Origin: Scytalidium lignicola | Lineage: Eukaryota; Ascomycota; Leotiomycetes | Length of the DNA stretch: 64,000 nt | Direction: 5' to 3' | Assembly: GCA_002812745.2 (NCBI GenBank) | Contig: NCSJ02000005.1 | Span: 124,001-188,000 of the forward strand | In this document: positions 11,443 through 21,246 of the stretch, in pieces | Position numbering within the stretch: the stretch's first letter is position 1 | Layout: every line of letters starts with the position of its first letter | The notes under the pieces: model-generated | The model's database searches: none | Told to the model about the DNA's origin: nothing | Seen by the model: the letters and a program-made list of their open reading frames with translations, nothing else | Translations under genes and position numbers: made by a program

Positions 11443-11785
11443 TACGGAGGTACAGCGGTTAAGTATTTGCACAGCACTAGTAGGGCATTGTGGAGCCTTC
11501 CTATTCCATATTAGGCAGTAATCCTACAACACCACTTTCTACGTGTTTACATTGTTTACTTATGATTTTACTATTACAATCAATGTTTGGTTTTTGATTT
11601 TGACACAATATTAAGTTTATAACATTAAAATAAAAAACCAAACATTGATTGTAGTAGTAAAATCATAAGTAAACAATGTAAACACGTAGAAAGTGGTGTT
11701 GTAGGATTACTGCCTAATATGGAATAGGAAGGCTCCACAATGCCCTACTAGTGCTGTGCAAATACTTAACCGCTGTACCTCCGTA
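11443..11785. mobile_element. Fold-back MITE: 343-bp near-perfect palindrome
   Basis: Arms of about 153 bases (11443-11595 and 11633-11785) are complementary with only one mismatch that I can see. They are joined by a loop of about 37 AT-rich bases. The ends read TACGGAGGTACAGCGG and its complement, with TA at both borders. The terminal sequence belongs to the same family as the outer element at 10921-11929. It is non-coding. Confidence 0.85.
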
Positions 11786-12079
11786 CAACAGCGGAAAATT
11801 GCCAAGGCACTAAGTATGCATGCAAGTTTTTAGCGTAATCTAGCGTCAAAAGAAGTGAGGATTACTACCCAACGTGGACAAGGCTATTACACATCCTTGC
11901 TAGTGCTATATGAATACTTAACCGCTCCGTAATAACAATCCCATAATTCTAAGCAGTGTATACTTTAATATTCCTGTCTGGGATGATAAAGTCCCTGTAG
12001 GTTATGTTAAGCGTTACCATTATCATTATAACTTAAACTAACTTTTAACTTCTTATCAATATACTCAGATAATTACGCG

Positions 12080-13168
12080 CTAATGACCTGCCTCTGCATC
12101 TGAAAAGTGATTGGTGAATGTGATAGGTGTCTGTCGAGATCGGTCCACCTTCATCTGAAAAACGTCGAAGCGCTGGTAACCCCCCACGACATCCTGGAAC
12201 TGCTTGCCCTCCACTGTTTCGCTCACATCGAGGTCGGCATACAGAATGCCTTGTTCATGTTGAAGGAATTCTCTATCCTCCTTCTCTCCAGTCTCAGGAT
12301 TCACTATAAAACCCATGATCGCTCCACCAGAAGGATTTAAGAACCGGCTCTCAGCCTGCATCGAACCATTCATAGTGGTTCGAATGACGTCCTTGACAGG
12401 CTCGGGGGCAATCTCAAGCATTGTGTTCAGCGTGTTGTCATCGCAATATGCACTATTGATGATTCCAAAACACTTGCCCTCGAAGCAATGGGCACCGGCC
12501 CTAAGACGGTTGGCGGCCACATTATCATACATTTTACGAGGCTTTCCGTCCTGTGGCTCGTCTCGAATGCTATGCATAGGTGCCTTCGCAGGCCAGGTTG
12601 AGATATGGATTTGCTCTCCTTGTGCCATCATGCTGTATCTAGCTAAGGGGTTGGTGTTTTCTCCGCAAAGGAGCATGCCGACTTTGGCGATTCCAGACTC
12701 TACAGGTACATCAACAACCTTGAGTCCGTGGCCATCACCGGGTGACCAAACTAGCTTCTCATAGAATGTGGGGACAAGCTTGCGGTGGTGAACAATAACG
12801 TCTCCCGACGAACTGATTATCAGGTTCGAGTTGTAGAGATTGGCGCTGCTGTGACGAGTCTTCTCTGAGAATCCAAGGCAGACGAAGACTTTGTTTTCTC
12901 TAGCCTCATTGCGGATAGCAGCAACTTCTTCGCCATCAGCATACACTGAATTCTCGGCGATGCGCTTGAAAAAGCTGTGAGCTTCGCCTGGGCTAACCAT
13001 GCAGCTCCAGAATGAGTAACCAGGGAGGAACACCTCAGGGAACACCACGAGGTGAGCGCCATTGCGAGCTGCCTCTTGGATTAATGTAAGGCACTTTTGG
13101 GTGGTTTCTTTGGCATTGAGAAACACTGGTGCGTAGTGGCAGACAGCCGCACGGAGAGTAGGACCCAT
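12080..13168 (-). CDS. Nitrilase (carbon-nitrogen hydrolase), single exon
   Basis: 362-residue enzyme expected to hydrolyse a nitrile to a carboxylic acid and ammonia. The catalytic triad is visible: Glu45 in VVFPEVFLPG, Lys130 in HHRKLVPTF (with the supporting Glu137) and Cys168 in LLCGENTNPLARY. The CGENTNP signature is that of fungal and bacterial aliphatic/arylacetonitrilases. It differs from the CWE-type signature of cyanide hydratases and plant-type nitrilases, so cyanide hydratase is less likely. The length is normal and there are no introns. The ATG at 13168 gives MGPTLRAAV. It is transcribed divergently from an MFS permease at 13748; the shared 580-bp region has several GATA-factor sites, fitting use of a nitrogen source. 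The exact substrate is unknown. Confidence 0.93.
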   Translation of the reverse strand: MGPTLRAAVCHYAPVFLNAKETTQKCLTLIQEAARNGAHLVVFPEVFLPGYSFWSCMVSPGEAHSFFKRIAENSVYADGEEVAAIRNEARENKVFVCLGFSEKTRHSSANLYNSNLIISSSGDVIVHHRKLVPTFYEKLVWSPGDGHGLKVVDVPVESGIAKVGMLLCGENTNPLARYSMMAQGEQIHISTWPAKAPMHSIRDEPQDGKPRKMYDNVAANRLRAGAHCFEGKCFGIINSAYCDDNTLNTMLEIAPEPVKDVIRTTMNGSMQAESRFLNPSGGAIMGFIVNPETGEKEDREFLQHEQGILYADLDVSETVEGKQFQDVVGGYQRFDVFQMKVDRSRQTPITFTNHFSDAEAGH

Positions 13169-13747
13169 TCTGAGAGCGAGAAGGCGTTTGGTGTTAAGAT
13201 AGAAGTGGCTGACAATATATCTGTAGAGTCAAACAAAGTTGACGGCCCTGAGACTGGACGAGGCTACTGAACTTATAATCATTTTCATGAAGGCGCGAGG
13301 TCTGGCCTTNAAAAAAAGTGCCGGTCCTGGTTTTCTTATCGCGAAAAGGAACTTTCTGATTGGCAGTAGATTATCGTAGGGGTAAGAACACCAATTAGCA
13401 GATTTGGACGGCTATCCCGGTAGTATATTTAATGCCGCGGGGTGTGCCGGGGATTTAAATACAGCCGACATCAAAGACCTCAGGTGGTCCTACACCACTC
13501 GTAAATCTCTTCCAGATAAGGGGTCTCCACCTAAGAACCCGCATATGGACAATGGTTCGAGATGAGTCCATATAGAGCAGTAACATCTTTCACAGCTTAT
13601 CTGGCGTGGTTCTAGGGTTAATGATAACGCTCCAGAAGATGTTCAAGATAACACATGTATAAAGTAAGGGCTTTGGACAAGAGACAAATTTCTTCATGCC
13701 GTACATCTATAGATTTTAAACTTAGAAACCTAGTTATTCATATTAAA
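13169..13747. promoter_or_regulatory. Bidirectional promoter with five GATA-factor (HGATAR) sites
   Basis: HGATAR motifs read at 13335-13341 (CGATAAG, reverse), 13371-13376 (CGATAA, reverse), 13514-13520 (AGATAAG), 13596-13602 (AGATAAG, reverse) and 13622-13627 (TGATAA). GATA factors of the AreA/NIT2 class activate nitrogen-catabolic genes through such sites. The region separates the nitrilase from the permease. Binding is inferred, not shown. Confidence 0.55.
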
Positions 13748-15661
13748 ATGTTTAAAATGTCGTCGCCTCACAATTCGCTTGAGCAAAAAACACCTAACGG
13801 CTTTGTGCCTAGAACACCTTCCCTCAAGCCACCGGGAACTCTCGCAGGGGTTGATGTAGAATATGGGAGTTCGGATCCTGACTTTTCTCACATCGACTCA
13901 AAGAAGGTCCTGCGAAAGATGGATAGACGTATCCTGCCAATCGTCACGTTACTCTATCTCATGAACTACATCGACCGCGGAAATATTGGCAATGCAAAGA
14001 TAGAAGGTCTTATTCCTGATTTGCATATAACCTCGCAGCAGTTTAACCTAACTTGTAAGCACCCTCTGTTTACTTGGGAACCAAACTAATACCTTTCGAA
14101 GTAACCGTTTTCTTTTTTTCCTACGCCGTTTTCGAGATCCCGTCCAATATTCTCCTCAAAAAGCTGAAGCCTGCCATATGGTTGCCTTCTATTATGGTAG
14201 CCTGGGGTGTTATAGGGGTAAATCGCGTCTAGTAAACAAGTTCACTAAATATGGTTTCTAACAACATTTGCAGACTCTTATGGGCTTGGTACAGAATTTT
14301 ACAGGGCTCCTTGTTGCCCGACTGTTCCTGGGCTTCACGGGTAGGAATTATCACACGCAGCTACCAATTCCAAATAAGCTAACAAGATATGCAGAGGCTG
14401 GTCTTTTCCCTGGTGTCGTCTATTATATCTCGACCTGGTATGCCAGGGAGGACTCTCAGTACCGCCAGGCACTCTTTTACTGCGCGGCGATCATTTCTGG
14501 ATCCTTTTCAGGACTTTTGGCATTTGCAATTAGTGTACGCATCCTTACTTATCTCTTGTCCTTGATGTAGAGAGTTAACCTGGGTCTAATAGAAAATGGA
14601 TGGCGCCGGTGGCCTTGAGGGCTGGCGATGGATCTTCATTCTTGAGGGCATCGCTACCGTTGTTATCGCCATTTTCGCATACTTTACTATTCCAAATTCT
14701 TTCGAAACGGCAAAATTCTTAACTCCAGAGGAAAAGGAATGGGTCGCGTTCAAAGTTGGTTCTATGCTAGAGAATAGCAAGGCGAAATTTAGCACCGTGT
14801 ACCTCAAGCAGGCACTTACAGACTGGCAAGTTCTTACTGCCATGTTCATGAATATGGGGCTACTGGTTCCCATCTACAGCAAGTTTCCCTGCAAAGGGCA
14901 ATTTTTGAATCCGTTCACGCTAACCCTTCTATTTCCATAGGCGTCAACCTGTTTCTCCCAACCATTATCAACGACCTGGGATACCAGTCTGCCGAGGCTC
15001 AGCTGCTCACAGTATGTTTCACTACTGCCATCTATGATTGTCTTTTCTGACGAGATATCTAGATTCCCATTTATCTGTTAGCGACAGCCATGTCTATGAC
15101 AGTAGCCTACTTCTCTGACAAGTACCGGAAGCGGTCACCGTTTATCATCACCTTCATCTGCATGGCCATTGTAGGATACATAGTCACTATTGTAGGTGGG
15201 GTGAAGAATCTTCCGGGGTTGGTTTATGCAGGTGTGTTTGTTGCAGTCTGTGGTAAGTGTGCCTATATCTATTAGTTTCAAACATGGTGCGGGTCGCTCA
15301 CACTCGCTCTCATGCAGGTCTTTACACAGCTTTCCCAGGCAACATTACTTGGATTAGCAACAACGTTGCCGGAAGCTACAAGAGATCAGTTGCGCTAGCC
15401 ATTCATGTCGGTTGGGGCAATCTTGGTGGTGCCGTGTCTTCTAACATTTACCGCGCCCAAGACTCCCCCAAGTTCATACTGGGCCATGTCGTTGCCATTT
15501 GCTCCCTGTTGGTGGCTTTAACAGCTGTTCTCACGCTGAGGTTGGGTTATCAACATTGCAACCGTCAGCGTGACCGGAATGCCAGTTCGCAACCCCAGCT
15601 GTCCATAGGAGAGGAAATCGAACTTGGAGATAAGTCACCTTCCTATAGATATATGATTTAG
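13748..15661 (+). CDS. MFS permease, allantoate/nicotinate (Dal5/Tna1-like, ACS) family
   Basis: Predicted 506-residue, 12-helix plasma-membrane transporter for an organic anion. Exons are 13748-14054, 14102-14217, 14274-14340, 14395-14534, 14593-14878, 14941-15011, 15063-15252 and 15318-15661; they sum to 1,521 bases with consistent phases. Family marks are LRKMDRRILPIVTLLYLMNYIDRGNIGNAK at the first helix, ARLFLGFTEAGLFPGVVYYIS, GWRWIFILEG and FSDKYRKRSPF. The fifth intron (14879-14940) starts GCAAGT, a GC-AG intron; only that border keeps the frame (PIYS/VNLFLP). The ATG at 13748 is followed by another in frame at 13757. With the divergent nitrilase it may import the nitrile, its acid product or another nitrogen compound; the substrate is unknown. 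Confidence 0.9.
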
Positions 15662-16226
15662 TAAAAGACTCGCATAATTGATTTATGGCTTGTGTTATGA
15701 CGTCGCAGGCTAGAGCCATATTAACCGACGTCATACACAGCTTAATGCTCCTAGAAGGTTCTCCTGGAAGAAGCTTTGGTTGAGGCCAGATGTATAGAGA
15801 AGATTGTAGGACACATAGATGTTTCGAACAAGCACACGCTGAGATTCGATTTCCCACTAAATCTAAACCTCCCCTAGTATATTACATGAGTTCCAACCAA
15901 TAAAATAAATCAAGCACTTTTTTTAAGATATTACTATATACAGCCGATAAAGTTTGTCAGGAGGTACGAGCGCAGCCGGCAGTAAAATCACATATAAATT
16001 GTATGGTACAGTGCTTGAGTAATTCCTCTACAAGAATGACTACAGTAATTGATGGTTAAGATGGAGAGTAGGATTCCTTACCTCTTGAAACAGATATATA
16101 AAACTGTATTACTGGCCATTACATAAGCATAATATCTGACACTTCTCTAATAATAGTACACTAGAACATGAAGAAGCTTGTTGTTGAGTTTAAGCTTTAA
16201 AAGCTTTTAGAATGTTATATATTTCT

Positions 16227-16389
16227 TGTTGAATTAGGCACAGCAAAAGGGTGCGTAATCGGGGTTACTCAAATATATTATAGTGTTGTAGTAGCTACGT
16301 ACAGTAAAGTAAAGCTAACTACTAGAAAGGGAAGTCACGTGTAATAGGCGAAACGTGGTGCCTAAGGTGGCAACTAGGATATCACAACA
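16227..16389 (-). mobile_element. Solo LTR, family B, with 5-bp target duplication TTTCT
   Basis: Reverse-oriented copy of 8547-8707 with the same TGTTG/CAACA ends and clear similarity throughout. Flanked by TTTCT on both sides (16222-16226 and 16390-16394). Confidence 0.85.
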
Positions 16390-16489
16390 TTTCTTCTTCA
16401 TCTTCTTTAAAATATTAATAAAAAGTAATTTTTTATTGTTAAGTTTGTAATTAATAACTTTTAAAAGAGTTTGACTGTACTTTTACATA

Positions 16490-16669
16490 TATTTGTTAAT
16501 TTTATCATTAGTTTATTTTATAAGTTCTTAATTAAGAAGTAAGAGTGTGCAAAGCTCTTATAGCTTTACAATGCTCCTACCTCCTTTTAAACGATAAAAC
16601 TATGAATAAGTACAATTAGTATATTATGCATAATTGTATATTGTACTATATGTTACAAGTGAACTGATA
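16490..16669 (-). repeat. Family A LTR-like repeat, mutated reverse copy
   Basis: The reverse complement from 16669 reads TATCAGTTCACTTG, against TGTCGGTTCACCTG in the unmutated copies, and stays alignable through the hairpin region (AGCTATAAGAGCTTTGC). Differences are mostly C-to-T and G-to-A. The far border is approximate because it fades into AT-rich DNA. Confidence 0.55.
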
Positions 16670-16932
16670 ATAACCTTTGTAGTCTGAAAACATTCTTTGA
16701 GGAGTTTGAGAATTGCTCCTCTTACTAAGAACGAGAATAAAACATCTGCTTGATAATAAATTTTATTTTAGCTGGAATATATAATTTGAAAGAGTGTTAT
16801 TAACTGCATATCAATGAATGTAATTCGTTATTCTTTTATATATTACCGTGAATACTCAATTATATGGTATTAATTTGGATCTGATAATTCTGAGATAGTA
16901 GTAGGTTAGGCTATAGGGGTGTATAAGATTAC

Positions 16933-17126
16933 TGTCGGTTCACCTGTAGCACGAAGTACGGTACGCAATTATACGTAATATACTCGTTGTGCTATTCCAT
17001 GGTTGTTCCACGATTAGGGGTGGGAGAGCGAAGCTGTAGGAGCTTCGCTCGTTCCCACTACCTAATCGGGACTAGCTTACAGTGGCACGTGAATATCACG
17101 TGTACGTAACCACTATTCTACCAACA
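16933..17126 (+). mobile_element. Solo LTR, family A, with 5-bp target duplication ATTAC
   Basis: Starts TGTCGG and ends CCAACA. Flanked by ATTAC at 16928-16932 and 17127-17131. Nearly identical to 3669-3865. It contains the 9-bp-arm hairpin AGCGAAGCT/AGCTTCGCT. TG...CA termini and a 5-bp duplication point to a retroviral-type integrase. Confidence 0.82.
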
Positions 17127-17619
17127 ATTACAGTATGCTATGCTAATTTTGTGACTTGATTTTTGAAGCTGTAGTTTAAAATACGCTACATGTGTACTCT
17201 CAGATTATAAACTTTATTATAGCTGAAAGTAGTAGTCTTTTTTAAAAGCATTATGAGTACTCTGTACAGAAACCTTGTTAAGTATTGCTTTAAAGATATA
17301 ATATCCGACTACTTCTTCAAGAACAAGAGGAGATTACGTTGTAACTATAAGATAATTTACTACGAGAATCTACACTTGAGATTCACTAGAATCTGGCGGT
17401 GAATAAGAGTAGTGGAAGGGCTTTATGGTTATAGGTGTATTATCTACGTATATAACGCATGTAAAGTGATGTCAGCTATCATTATGTTTTATTTAATATT
17501 GACATACAGATGATCTTTCTTCACAGTTCTGTTTAAGCCNAAAAAAGTAATAGGCATATGAAAGTCAAGTTAATAAAAATCCACCATTTCAAGAGAAAGC
17601 TGAATATCTAACCTTAAAC

Positions 17620-18889
17620 ATGATTACGAACCTTGAAATTCTTTTAATCTTACTTCCCTTTGATCTACCAAATTCCTTTTTGGAGAACATTGAAGCTGTA
17701 AGTCCTAGAATACAAATCTTAAAGTATAAATGTCACATAAATATTACCCCTGTGCTTGCTGAAATCTCACGGGAGACCTGGAACGAGGTGACAGCGCTCT
17801 TCACGTGGACAGCCTTTCCTGAGAAAGCTTAAGCACTAAGTCTTCGACATGTACAACCTATCAGAAGTGGTTGTAATCAGGTCTTGAGCAAGCCTATATT
17901 CAAGGAGACTGATATAGATTTTGTACAGCTAGCAGAGTACATCCGTGAGTTTACTCATTAATTGTACTATTATTTTTGGTTACAACACTAATAATACCCA
18001 TTATTTTTATAGGCCACAGATTGCTGAATGGGTTATCGCTACTTTTCTCAGTTTCCAACATCATTGTGAGTTTGTCTTTCATGAAGTGGAATCCAAGTTT
18101 TCTCTCATATCTAATCCAAGTCTCTTGCTCTTAGTTACCGAGCACTATGAAAACCAAATACGTGGAGTTTGGGTCCACCCAAAGTCAGAAGAAGACAGAG
18201 GACTCGGTCGGTCTACGGATGTACGTATAATTCACTAATGAATAGATAATGAAACTCCCTAGGAAAGTAACTAGAGTGTAATAACATGTCATAATAGGGG
18301 TATACTTGGATATCGTTGTATCGGCCGTCAATGTGCGCGATTAGCACAGGCACTTGGAATGGACGTTCACGCCTTCACAAATCGTGAGCAATCAACTCCT
18401 AGATCCAGAAAAGACGATTCATATACCAAACCCGGTCTGGGAGATCCAAATGGCGAAGTCCCGTCTCGGTGGTTCCACTGGCAGAGACAATCACATCACT
18501 TTCTCTCAGGACTTGATCTACTAGTCATAACACTCCCACTCACATCCTCAACTGAAGGTATGATATCACACGAAGAGTTCAAAGCCTTAAGTAGGAGAAG
18601 AGCGTTTGTTAGTAATGTAGGAAGAGGACCAATTGTGGGTACGAATGCCTTGATCAAGTCCCTCAATGAAGGGATGATTCGAGGGGCTGCTCTAAACGTC
18701 ACAGATCCCGAGCCATTGCCTAAAAATCATCCTCTATGGACGGCCAAAAACATTGTCATCACACCACACGTTAGTGGTAGCTCGACTAATTATAGTCAGA
18801 GAATTCTCAAGATCTTGGTTCATAATCTTAAGAGCCGTGATGAAGGCAAAGAGTTTGTTAATAAGGTCAATAAATCTTTGGGATACTAG
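17620..18889 (+). pseudogene. Decayed D-isomer-specific 2-hydroxyacid dehydrogenase
   Basis: Pieces of one gene run in order: an N-terminal part with ALFTWTAFPEKA, a segment with PQIAEWVIATFLSF, the NAD-binding loop and the C-terminal catalytic half (LDLLVITLPLTSSTEG; NVGRGPIVGTNALIKSL; ITPHVSGSS) ending at 18889. Lesions are a TAA at 17830-17832 where CAA would continue the frame, and a phase mismatch at the intron ending near 18,012. The Rossmann loop reads GYRCIG, where the family has GxGxxG. An intron ending TAATAG near 18,298 still joins cleanly to the Rossmann strand. The C-terminal 177-residue frame is open. The enzyme would have reduced 2-keto acids or oxidised 2-hydroxy acids; it is probably inactive now. 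Confidence 0.78.
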
Positions 18890-19312
18890 ACTATTTTAGA
18901 TTTCACTCCATCATATCAATGGTAAAAATATGGATCAAGTTGTCAATCGTATCATACTACTTGTTTTATATCAGCTAATAAATCGGCGTTTGATCAACTG
19001 ATTGATTAGTCCAAGCACGGTTCCAGCTCCTAATCTAGTGGATATACCAAAGAATAAAGGATTATTAAACCACTAGGAGTGTTAGACTCGTCCGACATTC
19101 CTTACTTGATATACCTAAATACGACCTTCCTGCCTGTTAAACTAGCTTCTTTCTACATGCATTCGTTGATAAAAGTAGTAGTAGTAGTCGTAGTCGCCTT
19201 CGCTATACTCACATTTGCGGTTAAGCCGGAACATGTTCTGAATTTTCTTATGACCCATTGAAGTCGATATAGTCATAAGCACCAGAGATCTATACTACAG
19301 TACAGTACTGTA
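18890..19312. other. Intergenic, no gene seen
   Basis: Non-coding stretch between the dehydrogenase relic and the first MITE. It contains a short GTAGTAGTAGTCGTAGTCG run near 19,175. Confidence 0.45.
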
Positions 19313-19830
19313 TTCCCCTAAATACTTCACACATGCAAGGGTCAAAACTGGGATTATTGCTAGGATTAGACTGGGATCGTGAGATTCCTAATAAGGACCG
19401 CAAGGTGTTGGATGGAATCGAGATCTGTAGAATACAGATCTCGATGGCCTGACGCGTAGAACCGTAGATCAATATCGGTGTGTAGAATACACCTCATACA
19501 GGCTTACGAATATATGGGAGATCACGAAAATCACTGTCAGAGCTGAAACAGCATCGGTAGTAGCTATCGGTAGATACCCATAATACTTTTCCTACTATAA
19601 ATTGTACTGTAATTACACTATAGGTTAGACAATCAATTTCAATCGTATGTTGTGTCCATATTGGTAGTAATATTCCATGCAACACAAGGACCTTATGAGC
19701 TCATTTGGGTAATATTCATAAAATAGAAGACCAACATCACAAGTGTTATGCAAGGGTTTGAGCAAATAAGATCACGCAAATCACACTTTTACCCTTGTAT
19801 GTGTAAAGTACAGTAAGTATTTAGGGGGGA
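19313..19830. mobile_element. MITE-like element, TA-flanked, imperfect inverted ends
   Basis: The left end TTCCCCTAAATACTT, followed by CACACATGCAAGGGT, pairs with the right end (reverse strand) TCCCCCCTAAATACTT, followed after an 11-bp insertion by CACATACAAGGGT. TA lies outside both ends (19311-19312, 19831-19832). It is non-coding. Confidence 0.6.
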
Positions 19831-19839
19831 TAGTAGATA

Positions 19840-20240
19840 CAGTCCCCCGATTAAAGCAAAATGCTCCACTTTCGATGCCTGCCGTTTGCCACTCCACTCC
19901 TGGACACCGCCTTCTTAATAAAGTCTCAAAGGTCCTCTGCGTTACTGCGTACGATTTTGTATGAGAAATCTCCTATAATTCTAGCAAAAAGATACGTAAT
20001 ATTAACATGGTTATAATGGTAGAGCTAAAGCTTGAAATAGAACTTGAATTGGGTTGACTATATCTGCAATGTGCATATATTCTAGAGGATTTGAGATATA
20101 AAGCTCAACTACCATTGTCAGCATCGAATTGTATAGAAACTTTGCCGGTAGGCAATAACGCTGATTGGTTGTGAGCAGCCAGCCCCTGCTCTCCGGCTTA
20201 GGCATCAAAAGTGGAGCATTTTGCTTTAATCAGGGGATTG
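19840..20240. mobile_element. MITE, 401 bp, TA target duplication, about 40-bp terminal inverted repeats
   Basis: Ends CAGTCCCCCGATTAAAGC and, on the reverse strand, CAATCCCCTGATTAAAGC. The match continues through AAAATGCTCCACTTT to about 40 bases with few changes. TA flanks at 19838-19839 and 20241-20242 indicate Tc1/mariner-type mobilisation. It has no coding capacity. Confidence 0.8.
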
Positions 20241-21246
20241 TATGAGATATAAGTTGCTATTCAAATATTCACTTGATACAGTAATAGCCAGACTTCATTT
20301 TCGCCAAAGAGAATTAACACCGATAAACGTGACGGACTTCACCACGGATTTAACAGTCGATGACGACGACTATATTATAAAAGGGATAGTATAAATAAGA
20401 TTAAAAGCCCTCAGCATATTTTAAATGTAAACAGTCAACCATTACCCAACAGTAAATCATTACTGCATAATTTATTTATCATAATGCAGCTTTCCACTCT
20501 TCTGCTCCTTGCTTCTTTTTCAGCACTTGCAATTTCAGTGAAGGATTCACGCGGTTTTCGGACATTGGGTTGTGACGTTCGTGCAGTATACGAGTTCCCA
20601 AATGAGACATATGTTGAGAATCTTGCAGTTCGCTCAAATGGTCAAATTATTATGTCTGCTGTAACTGAGCCGAATCTGTATATGATCGATCCTTTGATTG
20701 GGGGGGTTCCAGCCATCGTCTACACATTTCCTGAAGTTATAGGACTCTCTGGAATCGCAGAATATAAACCTGATGTCTTTGCCGTCATTACTGGCAATTA
20801 CACTTTAGCTACGGCTAATGCAGTCCAAGGGTCATGGTCAGTTTGGAGTGTTGACCTCAACGGCATTAGCTTGGGGCCAAACAATACCTTGACTTCATTG
20901 CCAAAAGTCGAAAAAATAACCACTATCGCCGAAGCCATATTCCTTAACGGCATGTCTATACTCTCTGAAAGCGATGGAACTGTTCTCATTGGAGACGTTG
21001 CTGCTGGGGACATTTGGCGACTCAGTATTAGCTCTGGCGAATCGGAAATAGCCATTCAGAATAATTTCACCGCTCCTGCGTTGGCACCCCCATTTAGCAA
21101 TGCAGGAGTAGATGGGCTCCGTATCCGGGATGGCTTTTTAAGTCAGACTCCCGGGAACCCGCGCACCCCCCAAACCGCGCACCTTCGCCACCACATAGGG
21201 CCATAAAAAATAATTGAATTGTACCCAACTACCTACACTTAACTAG

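Larger units (their letters stand above)
10921..11929. mobile_element. Composite MITE (outer element, TA-flanked)
   Basis: Left terminus CAGAGGTACAGCGGTTAAG and right terminus (reverse strand) CGGAGCGGTTAAGTATTC share about 30 bases of inverted repeat, including TTAAGTATTCATATAGCACTAG. The right end lacks 5 bases (GTACA). TA flanks both sides (10919-10920 and 11930-11931), as for Tc1/mariner-type elements. It encodes nothing recognisable. Two further inverted-repeat units lie inside (11256-11424 and 11443-11785), so this is a nest of non-autonomous elements. Confidence 0.65.
15662..17619. other. AT-rich, gene-free repeat block
   Basis: About 2 kb without a supportable gene. It contains the family B solo LTR (16227-16389, reverse), a mutated family A copy (about 16490-16669, reverse) and a fresh family A solo LTR (16933-17126). 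The rest is AT-rich and probably RIP-decayed. Confidence 0.65.
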
